Notes: generated by a model not told the origin, from the letters alone. 64,000 bases of DNA from Micromonospora profundi (GCF_011927785.1 NZ_JAATJK010000001.1:6136001-6200000), one strand, 5' to 3'; positions 53,562 to 62,807 are shown, counted from the stretch's first letter. Made by a program: numbers and translations.

Positions 53562-54779
53562 ATGTCAGGGCACGTTCGCCGTACCGTTGTCGCCGTCGCT
53601 GCCGGAATCGCTCTGGCGGTGTTTCCGTTTCTGGGCGTCAAGGCGGCGTCAGCGCACGGCTTTTCGTCCACTGTGTACGCCAAGATAATCGCCGGAGACG
53701 AGGGTCACATTCGCACGGCTGTGGAACTCGAATACGACCTCCTCGTCGTGTCGGCCGCCGATGCCGGCGACGACGACCCGCTCTTCAGGGCCGGCACCGC
53801 CGCCTTCGAGGCGGGCGACACGGGGGCGCAGGCGGCGGCGCTGAAGGCCCACACCGCGACAGTGCTGAGGTACGTCGCCGACCGCTTCTCGATCGACGCG
53901 GGGGGTGCGGCCTGCCGACCGGGTCAGGTGGGCGACCCGACGATCGGCGAGCGCGAGGGCGTGCCGTACGCGACTCTGGTGCTGGACTGGACCTGCACCG
54001 GCGGAGCCGACGAGCATGAGGTGCGCAGCGGCCTGTTCCCCGACGACGAGGGGTACGTCAAGGGCACCAAGACGATCGTCACCTACGAGATCGACGGCCG
54101 CTCCGGCAGCGCGGCGCTCGACGTCGACCACCCCTCCTTCTCGACAGCGCAGGCCTGGTACGAGCGGTTCGGGGAGTTCTTCCTGCTCGGTGCCGAGCAT
54201 CTGCTGTCCGGCATCGACCACATTCTGTTCCTGCTGGCGCTCATCGCCGGGTCGCGGCGCCTTCGGGAGATAGTGCTCGCGGCCACGAGTTTCACAGTGG
54301 CGCACTCGGTGACGTTCATGCTGGCGGCACTGGGCCTGGTCGAGGTGCCGGGGACGATCGTGGAGCCGGTCATCGCGCTGTCGATCGCCGTCGTCGCCGG
54401 CTGGCACCTGTGGGGAATCTGGCGGCGCGGTGAGCACGCGGCTGACCTGGACACGACCGGACGCGGTCACGTCAGCCTGGACCGGGCCGGCTGGATCCGC
54501 CTCGGTGTGGTGTTCTGCTTCGGCCTCGTGCACGGGCTGGGTTTCGCGGGCGCGCTCGGCATCGACGAGGCGTGGTCGTGGACGCTGCTGTGGTCCCTGC
54601 TGGTGTTCAACATCGGCATCGAGGTCGTCCAGTTGGGGATCATCGCGGTCGTCTTTCCGCTGCTGCTCGTGCTGCGCCGCCGTACGCCGAAAGCTGGCGT
54701 CTGGATGACAGGCGCTGTTTCGGCAGGCGTGTCCATTATGGGGCTGGTCTGGTTTGTGCAGCGTGTTTCCGGGTCGTGA
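53562..54779 (+). CDS. HupE/UreJ-family membrane protein
   Basis: A 405-residue protein with a signal peptide (VVAVAAGIALAVFPFLGVKAASA), a ~190-residue extracytoplasmic domain and a C-terminal multi-helix HupE/UreJ_2 module (GAEHLLSGIDHILFLLALIAG, SFTVAHSVTFMLAALGL, FGLVHGLGFAGALG). The His-rich helix motifs (HLLSGIDH, AHS, HGLGFA) suggest metal permeation, as for nickel/cobalt HupE, though the substrate in this two-domain form is unknown. ATG 53562 follows GGGAG. Confidence 0.8.
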   Translation: MSGHVRRTVVAVAAGIALAVFPFLGVKAASAHGFSSTVYAKIIAGDEGHIRTAVELEYDLLVVSAADAGDDDPLFRAGTAAFEAGDTGAQAAALKAHTATVLRYVADRFSIDAGGAACRPGQVGDPTIGEREGVPYATLVLDWTCTGGADEHEVRSGLFPDDEGYVKGTKTIVTYEIDGRSGSAALDVDHPSFSTAQAWYERFGEFFLLGAEHLLSGIDHILFLLALIAGSRRLREIVLAATSFTVAHSVTFMLAALGLVEVPGTIVEPVIALSIAVVAGWHLWGIWRRGEHAADLDTTGRGHVSLDRAGWIRLGVVFCFGLVHGLGFAGALGIDEAWSWTLLWSLLVFNIGIEVVQLGIIAVVFPLLLVLRRRTPKAGVWMTGAVSAGVSIMGLVWFVQRVSGS

Positions 54780-54915
54780 GCAGAGCTGATTAGTTCGGGA
54801 AGTGCAGCCATCTGCAAGATCGCGTTCATTGTCGGTTCATCGGGCAACGAAAGCTTGGATCCGCCTGCCCGGCGTCGGGCAGGGACAATCCATCTCTCTA
54901 TTCGAAAAGGGAACA

Positions 54916-56901
54916 ATGTCGATGACATTGAGCACCTCGACACGGGCCTCCGGGCTCGTGCGGCGGCGCCTGGTCGCCGGGGTCGTAGCCGGATGCCTCG
55001 GGATGGGCGCGGCCCTCGGCAGCGGCCTGATGACCGGCGCCAGCGCGGCCGAGTCCACCACGATCAGCAGCGTCATCCTCGGCGTCGGCGCCAACGAGAC
55101 CCAGCGCATCGTGACCTGGTACTCCTCCGCCGACACCGCGCAGAAGATCCAACTCGCCCCGACCGCCGAGATCGTCAACGGCGAGTTCCCGGCCAGCGCG
55201 GTCAACTTCGACGCCGTCGGTGCGGCGAACACCTCGACCACCGGCTTCAACCGGCACGCCACGATCAGCAACCTGCGCGAGAACACGGCGTACTCGTACC
55301 GGGTCGGCTCCGAGGGCAGCTGGTCCCCGGCGTACGCATTCAAGACGCAGGACTTCGAGGGCGACTACGACTTCCTGTTCTTCGGTGACCCCCAGATCGG
55401 CTCCTCCGGCGACCGGCTGATGGACCAGGCCGGCTGGGAGGAGACCCTGAAGGTCGCCACAGCGGCCAACCCGAACGCCGAACTGCTGGTCTCCGGCGGC
55501 GACCACGTCGAGTCCGCGAACGACGAGGGGCAGTGGACGTCGTTCATGGCGCCCGACCAGCTGCGCCAGTACCCGGTGGTCGCCACCATCGGCAACCACG
55601 ACGTCGGCGGCAAGTCCTACGAGCAGCACCACTTCACCCCGAACACCGACCGGTCGGCCCCGTACTACGACAACGGGAACCCGGCCGGCACCAAGTCCGG
55701 CGGTGACTACTGGTTCGTCTACAAGGACGTGCTGTTCATCGACATCAACAGCAACAGCTACAAGCTGTCGACCGACGGCAGCAACGCCGGTGACGCCGCG
55801 CACGTCTCGTACATCACCGACGTGGTCAACAAGCACGGCTCCGAGGCCAAGTGGAAGGTGCTTGTCTACCACCACTCCATCTACTCGCCTGCCAGCCACG
55901 CGACCGACAGCGACAACAAGCAGCGACGCGAGGACTTCACCACTGCGTTCTCCAACCTCGGCATCGACATGGTGTTGCAGGGCCACGACCACAGCTACTC
56001 GCGCAGCTACTCCATCAAGAACGGGCAGAAGGAGAACCCGGCCGAGAAGCCGGGTGCCGCCGACGTGTTCCCCGGCCCGGGCGGCGTCATCTACGTGACG
56101 GCCAACTCGGCCTCCGGCTCGAAGTACTACGACATCAAGAAGCCGGACAGCAGCGGCACCGGCATCCGTGGCAATGGCCCGGACCCGCTGGACCCGAGCA
56201 AGTACTGGTACAACTCGGTGCAGAACCAGGAGCACGTCCGCAGCTACGTCAAGGTGCAGGTGCGCGGCGACAAGCTGGTCCTGGCAAACGTCCGCAGCGG
56301 CACCTGCGCGGCGCCGAACGCGGCCGTCGAGAAGGGCCTCTCCTGCGTCAACACCCCGGACGGCCAGCCGGTCGGCTCGATCGTCGACAACGTGACGGTG
56401 CACCCGTACAACGGTGACGGCCAGTCCATCCAGGTCAACGTGCCGAACCCGGCGCCGGGCGAGTTCGGTTGGACGATCGACGGCTACAACGGTCTGGTCG
56501 ACCTCGGTGTCGCGCAGGAGCGTGACGGCACCTACTTCCAGGCCAACGGCAAGATCAACCCGATTCTCGTGTCGGACAGCCGCCGCTCTCTCGCCCCGTG
56601 GTCGATCTCGGCAAACGTGGGTGACTTCCAGGACGGCGACAAGAAGTTCTCCGGCTCGTACCTGGGTTGGACCCCGTACGTCCTCGACGCCGGTGCCGGC
56701 GCCGAGGCCGGTGCTCCGGTCCTGTCGTCCTTCGACGACCAGGGCAAGGGACTCTCGGTCTCCAGCGGCCTCGGTGCGGCCGGCCAGGGCCACCCTCGGG
56801 GCGGCGCGAAGCTCGGCGCCGACCTGGACCTGAAGATCCCGGACAGCGTCGTGAAGGGCAGCTACCGCGCCACCCTCACGATCACCGCGCTGAGCAGCTG
56901 A
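54916..56901 (+). CDS. Secreted purple-acid-phosphatase-like metallophosphoesterase
   Basis: A 661-residue secreted enzyme. It has a signal peptide (RRLVAGVVAGCLGMGAALGSGLMTGASAA split across the cleavage site), an N-terminal fibronectin-like domain, then a calcineurin-type phosphoesterase with motifs GDPQIG, GGDHVE, GNHD, VYHHSIY and QGHDHSY. The C-terminal ~180 residues form a beta-rich domain ending LKIPDSVVKGSYRATLTITALSS, similar in style to the surface protein downstream. It likely releases phosphate from organic esters outside the cell. ATG 54916 follows AAAGGGAAC. Confidence 0.88.
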   Translation: MSMTLSTSTRASGLVRRRLVAGVVAGCLGMGAALGSGLMTGASAAESTTISSVILGVGANETQRIVTWYSSADTAQKIQLAPTAEIVNGEFPASAVNFDAVGAANTSTTGFNRHATISNLRENTAYSYRVGSEGSWSPAYAFKTQDFEGDYDFLFFGDPQIGSSGDRLMDQAGWEETLKVATAANPNAELLVSGGDHVESANDEGQWTSFMAPDQLRQYPVVATIGNHDVGGKSYEQHHFTPNTDRSAPYYDNGNPAGTKSGGDYWFVYKDVLFIDINSNSYKLSTDGSNAGDAAHVSYITDVVNKHGSEAKWKVLVYHHSIYSPASHATDSDNKQRREDFTTAFSNLGIDMVLQGHDHSYSRSYSIKNGQKENPAEKPGAADVFPGPGGVIYVTANSASGSKYYDIKKPDSSGTGIRGNGPDPLDPSKYWYNSVQNQEHVRSYVKVQVRGDKLVLANVRSGTCAAPNAAVEKGLSCVNTPDGQPVGSIVDNVTVHPYNGDGQSIQVNVPNPAPGEFGWTIDGYNGLVDLGVAQERDGTYFQANGKINPILVSDSRRSLAPWSISANVGDFQDGDKKFSGSYLGWTPYVLDAGAGAEAGAPVLSSFDDQGKGLSVSSGLGAAGQGHPRGGAKLGADLDLKIPDSVVKGSYRATLTITALSS

Positions 56902-56918
56902 CCGGCCCCGTGTGAGCC

Positions 56919-56952
56919 GCGGGGTAGGCACCTTCGCGGGTGCTTACCCCGC
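56919..56952. terminator. Hairpin terminator after the metallophosphoesterase
   Basis: GCGGGGTAGGCACC (56919-56932) pairs with GGTGCTTACCCCGC (56939-56952), 14 bp including one G-U, with loop TTCGCG. It lies between two same-strand genes, so it may also act as an attenuator for the downstream DUF916-like gene. Confidence 0.75.
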
Positions 56953-56990
56953 CGCTCGTTCCCACCTCCGACCCGCCTGAGGACCCCGAG

Positions 56991-58073
56991 ATGCCAACGA
57001 CCGCAACGCGCCGGAAAGCCACCGTCGCCGCCCTGCTCCGTACGACAGCTCTGTCCCTGCTCGCCGCCGTCGCTGCCGTCGGCGTCGTCGGCGCCGGGCC
57101 CGCCGTGGCGGCGGACGGCGACGTCGCCTGGACGGTCCGGACGGCCTCCAACAGCTACGGCGCCGCCCGGTCCAGCTACAGCTACAACGTCAACCCCGGC
57201 GGCACTGTCGAGGACGCCATGGTGGTGGCCAACCGCGGCACCGCGGCACTGAAGCTGTCCGTGTACGCCGCCGACGGTTTCACCACCGACGCCGGCCAGC
57301 TCGACCTGCTGACCAGGGACAAGAAATCCGTCGCGATCGGCGCCTGGGCGCACGCCGGCACCGACAGCGTGGTGATCCAGCCCGGAAAGACCGCGCAGGT
57401 CCCGTTCCGGATCAGCGTTCCCGGCAACGCCACGCCCGGTGACTACGTCGGTGGCGTCCTCACCGCGCTGACCCAGGCCAACCAGGCCGAGGGCATCAAC
57501 GTGGACCGTCGCCTCGGCATCCGGATCAAACTGCGCGTCGGCGGCGAACTCACTCCGGACCTCGTCATCGAGGACTTCCACGTGCGCTACGACGGCACCC
57601 TCAACCCGTTCGGCAAGGGCGACGCGACAGTTTCGTACCGGATCCACAACACCGGCAACGCGGCCCTGTCCGGCCAGCAGGACGTCTCCGTCTCGGGCCC
57701 GTTCGGCATGCTGCGGGTACGGGCCGACGAGATCGCCGCGCCCCCGGAGCTGCTTCCCGGCGAGAGCTGGGACGTGACGGTGCCCGTGCACGGCGTGACC
57801 CCCGCGGTCCGGCTCGCGTCGACCGCCACCCTCACACCTCTGCTCACCGACGTGTCCGGCTCCACCACCTCGCTCAAGCCCGTTCGGGCCACGGCGCACG
57901 GATGGGCAGTGCCCTGGATGCTGACGTTGGCGGTGGCCGCCCTGATCGTCGTACTCGTGGGTGCTCTTCTGTACCGGCGGCGCAGCCGGTCCCAGCGCAG
58001 GACGCGGGAGGACGCCCGGGTCCGGGACGCCGTCGCCAAGGCGCTGCGCGGCCAGGGCACGCAGACGGCCTGA
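56991..58073 (+). CDS. DUF916/WxL-interacting-like surface protein with C-terminal anchor
   Basis: A 360-residue secreted, membrane-anchored protein. Signal peptide (ALSLLAAVAAVGVVGAGPAVAA), a DUF916-type domain (AWTVRTASNSYGAARSSYSY, PGGTVEDAMVVANRGTAAL, PGDYVGGVLTALTQ), a second Ig-like domain (FGKGDATVSYRIHNTGNAALSG), one transmembrane helix (WMLTLAVAALIVVLVGALLY) and a basic tail. DUF916 proteins are known as surface WxL-interacting proteins in Gram-positive bacteria. ATG 56991 follows TGAGGA. Confidence 0.78.
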   Translation: MPTTATRRKATVAALLRTTALSLLAAVAAVGVVGAGPAVAADGDVAWTVRTASNSYGAARSSYSYNVNPGGTVEDAMVVANRGTAALKLSVYAADGFTTDAGQLDLLTRDKKSVAIGAWAHAGTDSVVIQPGKTAQVPFRISVPGNATPGDYVGGVLTALTQANQAEGINVDRRLGIRIKLRVGGELTPDLVIEDFHVRYDGTLNPFGKGDATVSYRIHNTGNAALSGQQDVSVSGPFGMLRVRADEIAAPPELLPGESWDVTVPVHGVTPAVRLASTATLTPLLTDVSGSTTSLKPVRATAHGWAVPWMLTLAVAALIVVLVGALLYRRRSRSQRRTREDARVRDAVAKALRGQGTQTA

Positions 58074-58174
58074 CGCCCGGCCCCTTGTGGGTGAACACCG
58101 CCCAGCCGAGGGCCGGCAGCACCGCGTAGCCGGCATGCTGCGACGGATGACGCCGGCACGGAGGGGGATTCCAG

Positions 58175-59146
58175 ATGATTGACGGGGATGTGCCAGAGCG
58201 GATGCAGGTCGCGGCCTTCGACGAGTTCGGTGGGCCGGAAGTGATCACCCTGCGGAAACTGCCAGTGCCGGAGGTCGCCGCCGACGAGGTGCTGATCAAG
58301 GTGTTGAGCGCCGGCGTGGGCGTGTGGGACGTGTTCGAGCGGCAGGGTGTGCTGGTGCCCGAGGGCACCGAGTTCCCGATCGTGCCCGGTTCCGACGGCG
58401 CCGGGACGGTCGTCACAGTGGGCAGCCAGGTCACCGGCATCGCGGAGGGCGACCTCGTCTACGTCTCCGCCACCACGCGACCGAAGGGCGGCTTCTACGC
58501 CGAGTACGCGGTGGCGAAGGCGGAGTACGTGGCGAAGGTGCCCGACGGTGTGCCGGCCGAGCACGCCGGTGCCCTGTCCACGGACGCGCTTACCGCCCTA
58601 GCCGGACTGGACGCCCTCGGCCTGCCGTCCAACGCCTGGCTGTTGATCTTCGGGGCGAGCGGCGGTCAGGGCCACCTGGCCGTCCAGTTGGCCAAGCGGC
58701 AGGGGCTCAACGTGATCGCCGTCGCCTCCGGCCCGGACGGGGTGGCTCTGGTGACCCGGCTTGGTGCTGACGTGTCCCTCGACGGCCACGGCGACACCGC
58801 CGAGCTGCTCGCGCGGATCCGGGACTCGGCACCCGACGGGGTGGCAGGCATCCTGGCGATGGCCGGCGGCGAAACGCTCGACCGCCTTACCGAGGCGCTG
58901 GCCGACGGTGGCGCTGTCGCGTTCGCCCACGGCGTGCGACCGGAGCCGAGCGAACGGCCCGGCGTGCAGGTCCGGGCGTACGACGGTGTATCCAACCCCC
59001 GCCAGTTGCAGCGCCTCAACGAACTGATCGAGGCCGGGCCGTTCGTGGTGCACGTGGCCGAGAAGTTCCCGCTGGGCAAGGTACGGGAGGCACACCAGCG
59101 CCTGGAGACCTCCTACCTGGGCAAGCTGCTGCTGACCATCGCCTGA
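58175..59146 (+). CDS. MDR-family quinone/NADPH oxidoreductase
   Basis: A 323-residue medium-chain dehydrogenase/reductase of the quinone oxidoreductase branch. QVAAFDEFGGPEVITLRKLPVPEVAADEVLIKV begins the GroES-like domain, and IFGASGGQGHLAVQLAKRQG is the NADPH-binding loop. Zinc-ligand Cys residues are missing. ATG 58175 with GGAGGG is used; ATG 58202 is an alternative. Role uncertain beyond NAD(P)H-dependent reduction. Confidence 0.85.
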   Translation: MIDGDVPERMQVAAFDEFGGPEVITLRKLPVPEVAADEVLIKVLSAGVGVWDVFERQGVLVPEGTEFPIVPGSDGAGTVVTVGSQVTGIAEGDLVYVSATTRPKGGFYAEYAVAKAEYVAKVPDGVPAEHAGALSTDALTALAGLDALGLPSNAWLLIFGASGGQGHLAVQLAKRQGLNVIAVASGPDGVALVTRLGADVSLDGHGDTAELLARIRDSAPDGVAGILAMAGGETLDRLTEALADGGAVAFAHGVRPEPSERPGVQVRAYDGVSNPRQLQRLNELIEAGPFVVHVAEKFPLGKVREAHQRLETSYLGKLLLTIA

Positions 59147-59150
59147 GGCG

Positions 59151-59741
59151 TCACGCGGTGCGCTGCTGCGGCACGCGTACCGACGCCATGCCCGCCGCGG
59201 TCGCGGCCTGGATGCCCAGGTCGGTGTCCTCGAAGACCAGGCAGGAATCCGGGGGTACGCCCAGCTGCCGCGCCGCGAGCAGGAAAGCCTCCGGGTCCGG
59301 CTTGGCACGGGTGTAGTCGTCCGCACAGACCAGCACGTCGAAGCGGTCCAGCAGACCGAGCGCGTCGAGCGAGGAGGTGACCGACGCCCGGGTGCTGCCG
59401 GAGACGACGGCGAACGGGACCCGCCGGTGCGCGTCGTGGATGTGCGCCAGCACCTCCGGCACGGCGGCCAACTGCGGCAGCAACTCCTGGTAGTAGCGCT
59501 CACGGTTCTCGACGACTGCCGCCACCGGCATGCGCAGACCCTGCTGCTCGTTCAGCGCCACAACGATGTCGGCGGTCGGCCGCCCGCCCCACGCGTAGAA
59601 GAGGTCCTCCGGGAACTCGCAGCCCCACTCGTCGAGGGCATGCTGCCAGGCCAGATAGTGCAGCGGCATCGAGTCGACGATGGTGCCGTCGCAGTCGAAC
59701 AGGTACGCGGCGAACTCACCGGGAGGCAGAGGCAGACTCAC
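59151..59741 (-). CDS. HAD-family phosphatase (beta-phosphoglucomutase/YqaB-like)
   Basis: A 196-residue HAD subfamily IA enzyme. DCDGTIVDSMPLHYLAWQHAL is motif I with the usual cap, VVSGSTRASV motif II, KPDPEAFLLAARQLG motif III and VFEDTDLGIQAATAAGM motif IV. It is similar to YqaB-like sugar-phosphate phosphatases. GTG 59741 is inferred from the family N-terminus; the ribosome site is weak. Confidence 0.87.
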   Translation of the reverse strand: MSLPLPPGEFAAYLFDCDGTIVDSMPLHYLAWQHALDEWGCEFPEDLFYAWGGRPTADIVVALNEQQGLRMPVAAVVENRERYYQELLPQLAAVPEVLAHIHDAHRRVPFAVVSGSTRASVTSSLDALGLLDRFDVLVCADDYTRAKPDPEAFLLAARQLGVPPDSCLVFEDTDLGIQAATAAGMASVRVPQQRTA

Positions 59742-59761
59742 CGGGGAAAGGGTACAGCGCT

Positions 59762-61018
59762 TCAGTCGTCCGCCACGGACGCCAGCCGGCGCAGCAGGTG
59801 CGCCCGTTCCGGCTCCGTGCCGACAAGAGCCAACGCGCTGCGGTACGACGCCGCGGCCTCGTCGTCGCGGCCGAGCCGGCGCAGCAGGTCGGCGCGGGTC
59901 GCCGGATACAGGTGGTAGCCGCGCAGCCGTGGATCGTCGGCCAACCCGTCCAACAGCGCGAGCCCCGCCTCCGGCCCGTCCCGCATCGCCACGGCGGCAG
60001 CCCGGTTGAGCGCCACGACCGGCGAGGGGACCATGGTCAGCAACACGTCGTAGAGCGCCACCACCTGCGGCCAGTCGGTGCTTGCCACATCGGCGGCCTC
60101 GTCGTGCAGCGCGGCGATCGCCGCCTGCACGCCGTACGGGCCCGGCTGCCCTCCGGTGAGCGCTACCAGCACCAACGCCCGCCCCTCGTCGATCATCGCG
60201 TGGTCCCAACGGGTGCGGTCCTGGTCGTCCAGGAGGACGACCTCGCCGTCCGGGCCGGTTCGCGCGGCACGCCGGGCGTCGGTGAGCAGCATCAACGCCA
60301 GCAGCCCGGCGACCTCCTGCTCGCCGGGCAGCAGCCGGCGCAGGATCCGGGCCAGCCGGATGGCCTCCTCGGTGAGGTCGGTCCGCTGCAGGTCCGGGCC
60401 GGAGCTTGCCGCGTACCCCTCGGTGAAGATCGAGTAGACGGCCTGGAGCACCGTGGGCAGCCGCTCGGGCAACTCGTCGGCGCCGGGCACCCGGAACGGG
60501 ATGCGCGCGTCCCGGATCTTCCGCTTGGCCCGGACGAGCCGCTGGGCCATTGTCGTCGGCGGCACCAGGAAGGCACGCGCGACCTCGGTAGTGGTGAGAC
60601 CGGCGAGGAAGCGCAGGGTGAGCGCCCCGCGATCCTGGGCGGGAAGGGCCGGATGCGCGCAGGTGAAAAAGAGCGCCAGCCGGTCGTCGGGCAGGTCGCG
60701 GTCGGCATCGGCGGGCGGAGCGGGCCCGGCCCGCTCGGCCTCCGCCTGGAGCACCGCGAGCCGGGTCGCCAGCACCCGGTCGCGACGCAGCCGATCCACG
60801 GCGCGGCGGCGGGCCGTGGTGAGCAGCCACGCGCCGGGCCGGCTCGGGACACCCTCGGCCGGCCAGTGCACCAACGCCGCCTCGATGGCCTCGGAGGTGA
60901 CCTCCTCGGCCAGGTCCAGGTCGCCGAATCGGTGCACGAGCGAGGCGAGCAGCCGTCCGCGTTCCTCCCGGAACACCGCCTCCACGGACGAGCCGACAGC
61001 TGCCCCCTCGCCGCGCAC
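59762..61018 (-). CDS. ECF42-type sigma factor with C-terminal TPR-like extension
   Basis: A 418-residue sigma factor, much longer than a plain ECF. Regions 2 and 4 occupy the first ~190 residues (FGDLDLAEEVTSEAIEAALVHWP; LPAQDRGALTLRFLAGLTTTEVARAFLVPPTTMAQRL). The rest is a helical extension (AVYSIFTEGYAAS..., AALHDEAADVASTDWPQVVALYDVLL) typical of ECF42, where it is needed for activity. It lies three bases after the DGPF/YCII gene, the standard ECF42 arrangement. No anti-sigma is present or expected. Confidence 0.9.
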   Translation of the reverse strand: MRGEGAAVGSSVEAVFREERGRLLASLVHRFGDLDLAEEVTSEAIEAALVHWPAEGVPSRPGAWLLTTARRRAVDRLRRDRVLATRLAVLQAEAERAGPAPPADADRDLPDDRLALFFTCAHPALPAQDRGALTLRFLAGLTTTEVARAFLVPPTTMAQRLVRAKRKIRDARIPFRVPGADELPERLPTVLQAVYSIFTEGYAASSGPDLQRTDLTEEAIRLARILRRLLPGEQEVAGLLALMLLTDARRAARTGPDGEVVLLDDQDRTRWDHAMIDEGRALVLVALTGGQPGPYGVQAAIAALHDEAADVASTDWPQVVALYDVLLTMVPSPVVALNRAAAVAMRDGPEAGLALLDGLADDPRLRGYHLYPATRADLLRRLGRDDEAAASYRSALALVGTEPERAHLLRRLASVADD

Positions 61019-61021
61019 GTG

Positions 61022-61375
61022 TCAGACCCCGACCGGGATCTCGGCGATCGGACGCACCTGCACCGACGCGCCGCCGGTTGCCCCGGGGCTGCGCGCCGCC
61101 CACTTCAGCGCCGCGTCCAGGTCCGGGACGTCGATGATGTCGTACCCGCCGAGCACCTCGCGGGTCTCGACGAACGGCCCGTCGGTGATCGTGCGTTCGC
61201 CGTCCGCGCCGACCCGCACGCTCGTGCACGTCGTCAGGTCCTGCAACGGGTGCCCGGAAACCCAGATCCCGGAATCCTTCATCTCCCGCTCGTAGCGGAT
61301 CCAGTCCTCGAAGGTGCACTGGTCGCCGGCCTCCGCGTCGGTGGCGGCGCTCATGTACAGCAGCATGTACTTCAC
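61022..61375 (-). CDS. DGPF/YCII-domain protein
   Basis: A 117-residue YCII-related protein with the literal DGPF motif (TITDGPFVETREVLGGYDIIDV) and an N-terminal KYMLLYMSA strand. It is the partner gene that defines ECF42 loci; a small-molecule or enzymatic role is presumed but unproved. GTG 61375 is chosen because GAGAGGAG precedes it by seven bases; the longer open frame upstream is unlikely to be translated. Confidence 0.9.
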   Translation of the reverse strand: MKYMLLYMSAATDAEAGDQCTFEDWIRYEREMKDSGIWVSGHPLQDLTTCTSVRVGADGERTITDGPFVETREVLGGYDIIDVPDLDAALKWAARSPGATGGASVQVRPIAEIPVGV

Positions 61376-61487
61376 GTTTTGGCTCCTCTCGGTGCGGCAG
61401 GGTCGCCGTACAGCATGACGACGAACGAAGCCCGAGGATGTCGACACGGCAGTCGGAGAACTTTTCGCGGCCCGCCGTCCGACGGTC

Positions 61488-62546
61488 TCAGGCCGGGGCG
61501 TCCGTCCGGCGACGGCTCCGCTCGGCCCGCCGCCGCACCTGCTGGTACGCGCCGGTCAACCCCATCGCCCGGCGTACCTCCACCAGGGTATGCCGCACCA
61601 CCTGCCGGGTCCGTTCGGTGCCCTCGACGATCAGCCGGTCGACAAGCCCACGGTCCGCCTCGATCTCCGCCCGCCGCTCCCGGATCGGCGCCAGGAACCG
61701 TTCCAGCGCCACGACCAGGCGCTCCTTGACCTCCACGTCACCCACCTGCCCGGCCCGGTACCGCCGGGCCAGGTCCGCGACCTCGTCGCGGTCCGAGTTG
61801 AAAACCTCGTGGTACGCGAAGACGGGGTTTCCCTCCACCGATCCCGGTACGTCCGCCCGTACCCGGTTCGGGTCCGTGTACATCCCGCGCACCTTCCGGC
61901 GCACAGTTGCCGGGTCGTCGGAGAGGGCGATCGTGTTGCCCCGGCTCTTGCTCATCTTCGCCGCGCCGTCGGTACCCACCAGACTCGGTGTGTCCGCCTG
62001 GATCAGCTCAGGCACCGGGAAGACCGGCCCGTACAGATGGTTGAACCGCCGGGCGATCTCCCGGGTCACCTCGACGTGCGCGGCGTTGTCCCTGCCGACC
62101 GGGACCACCTCGCCCTTCACGCAGAGGATGTCAGCGGCCTGGAGCACCGGATAACCCAGCAGCCCGTACGGCATCTCCTCCTTGCCAGCGTCGCGGGCCA
62201 TGTCCTTGAGCGACGGCACCCGTTCCAGGCGCGGCACGGTCACCAGGTTCTGTAGCAGGGTGTTGAGGTCGCCCACCTCCGGGATGGCCGACTGGAGGTA
62301 GAAGGTTGCCCGGTCCGGGTCGACGCCTGCGGCGAGGATGTCGGTCACCATCTCCCGGGCGTTGCCGGAAACCTGGTCGATGTCCTCGCGACGGTTGCGC
62401 GTGGTGAGCATGTGCAGGTCGGCGATGATGAAGAAGCTCTCGTACCGCTGGTGCAGCCGCACCCGGTTGGCGATGCTGCCGACGTAGTGGCCGAGGTGCA
62501 GGCGACCGGTTGGCCGGTCGCCGGTGAGCATGCGTGGGACGGACAT
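61488..62546 (-). CDS. trpS: Tryptophanyl-tRNA synthetase (GDRPTG type)
   Basis: A 352-residue class I synthetase. The HIGH-equivalent is GRLHLGHYVGS (with TGDRPTG just before) and KMSKSRGN is the KMSKS loop; LLGYPVLQAADIL and PVGRDNAAHVEVTREIARRFN are the tryptophan and adenylate blocks. The GDRPTG start is that of the second TrpRS type, distinct from the GIQPSG type, and in some actinomycetes this is the auxiliary, antibiotic-tolerant paralogue. Whether a second trpS exists cannot be seen here. A hairpin sits in its leader. Confidence 0.92.
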   Translation of the reverse strand: MSVPRMLTGDRPTGRLHLGHYVGSIANRVRLHQRYESFFIIADLHMLTTRNRREDIDQVSGNAREMVTDILAAGVDPDRATFYLQSAIPEVGDLNTLLQNLVTVPRLERVPSLKDMARDAGKEEMPYGLLGYPVLQAADILCVKGEVVPVGRDNAAHVEVTREIARRFNHLYGPVFPVPELIQADTPSLVGTDGAAKMSKSRGNTIALSDDPATVRRKVRGMYTDPNRVRADVPGSVEGNPVFAYHEVFNSDRDEVADLARRYRAGQVGDVEVKERLVVALERFLAPIRERRAEIEADRGLVDRLIVEGTERTRQVVRHTLVEVRRAMGLTGAYQQVRRRAERSRRRTDAPA

Positions 62547-62594
62547 GGTGGTGTGCCTTTCGTGCGGGAAGGTGGGCTACGCGTGGGCGCGCGT

Positions 62595-62620
62595 CGAGCG
62601 GGGCGAATCCGCCCCGCTCG
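62595..62620 (-). promoter_or_regulatory. Perfect hairpin in the trpS leader
   Basis: CGAGCGGGGCG (62595-62605) pairs exactly with CGCCCCGCTCG (62610-62620), with loop AATC. It lies between the 55-residue ORF and trpS on the minus strand and is a terminator or attenuator candidate. Confidence 0.6.
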
Positions 62621-62635
62621 GTCGGCGGGATCGAC

Positions 62636-62803
62636 TCAGCGAGCCGTCCGCCATCGCGCGCCGGCGCGGTAGCGCAGGCCACCGGCACGGAGGACATCCA
62701 GGAGCTGCTCACGGCCGTCGCCGGAGCTGGTCGGGAACGGGGGCACCACAACAGTCAGGAGATCGTCGACCGTCTCCGATGTGCAGCTGCCCGTCTGGAC
62801 CAC
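62636..62803 (-). CDS. 55-residue ORF between the PRC-barrel gene and trpS
   Basis: GTG 62803 starts four bases after the PRC-barrel stop and opens a 55-codon frame. The sequence looks protein-like (VDDLLTVVVPPFPTS, then GREQLLDVLRAGGLRYRAGARW) with strong third-position GC. It has one Trp and one Cys and no recognised family. It may be a coupled small protein; it is not a Trp-rich attenuator peptide. Confidence 0.4.
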   Translation of the reverse strand: MVQTGSCTSETVDDLLTVVVPPFPTSSGDGREQLLDVLRAGGLRYRAGARWRTAR

Positions 62804-62807
62804 AGGC

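Noticed and set aside
54898..56931. 677-codon minus-strand frame opposite the metallophosphoesterase
   Set aside because: Antisense shadow; repeated Val/Arg/Asp without domains, whereas the plus frame has all phosphoesterase motifs.
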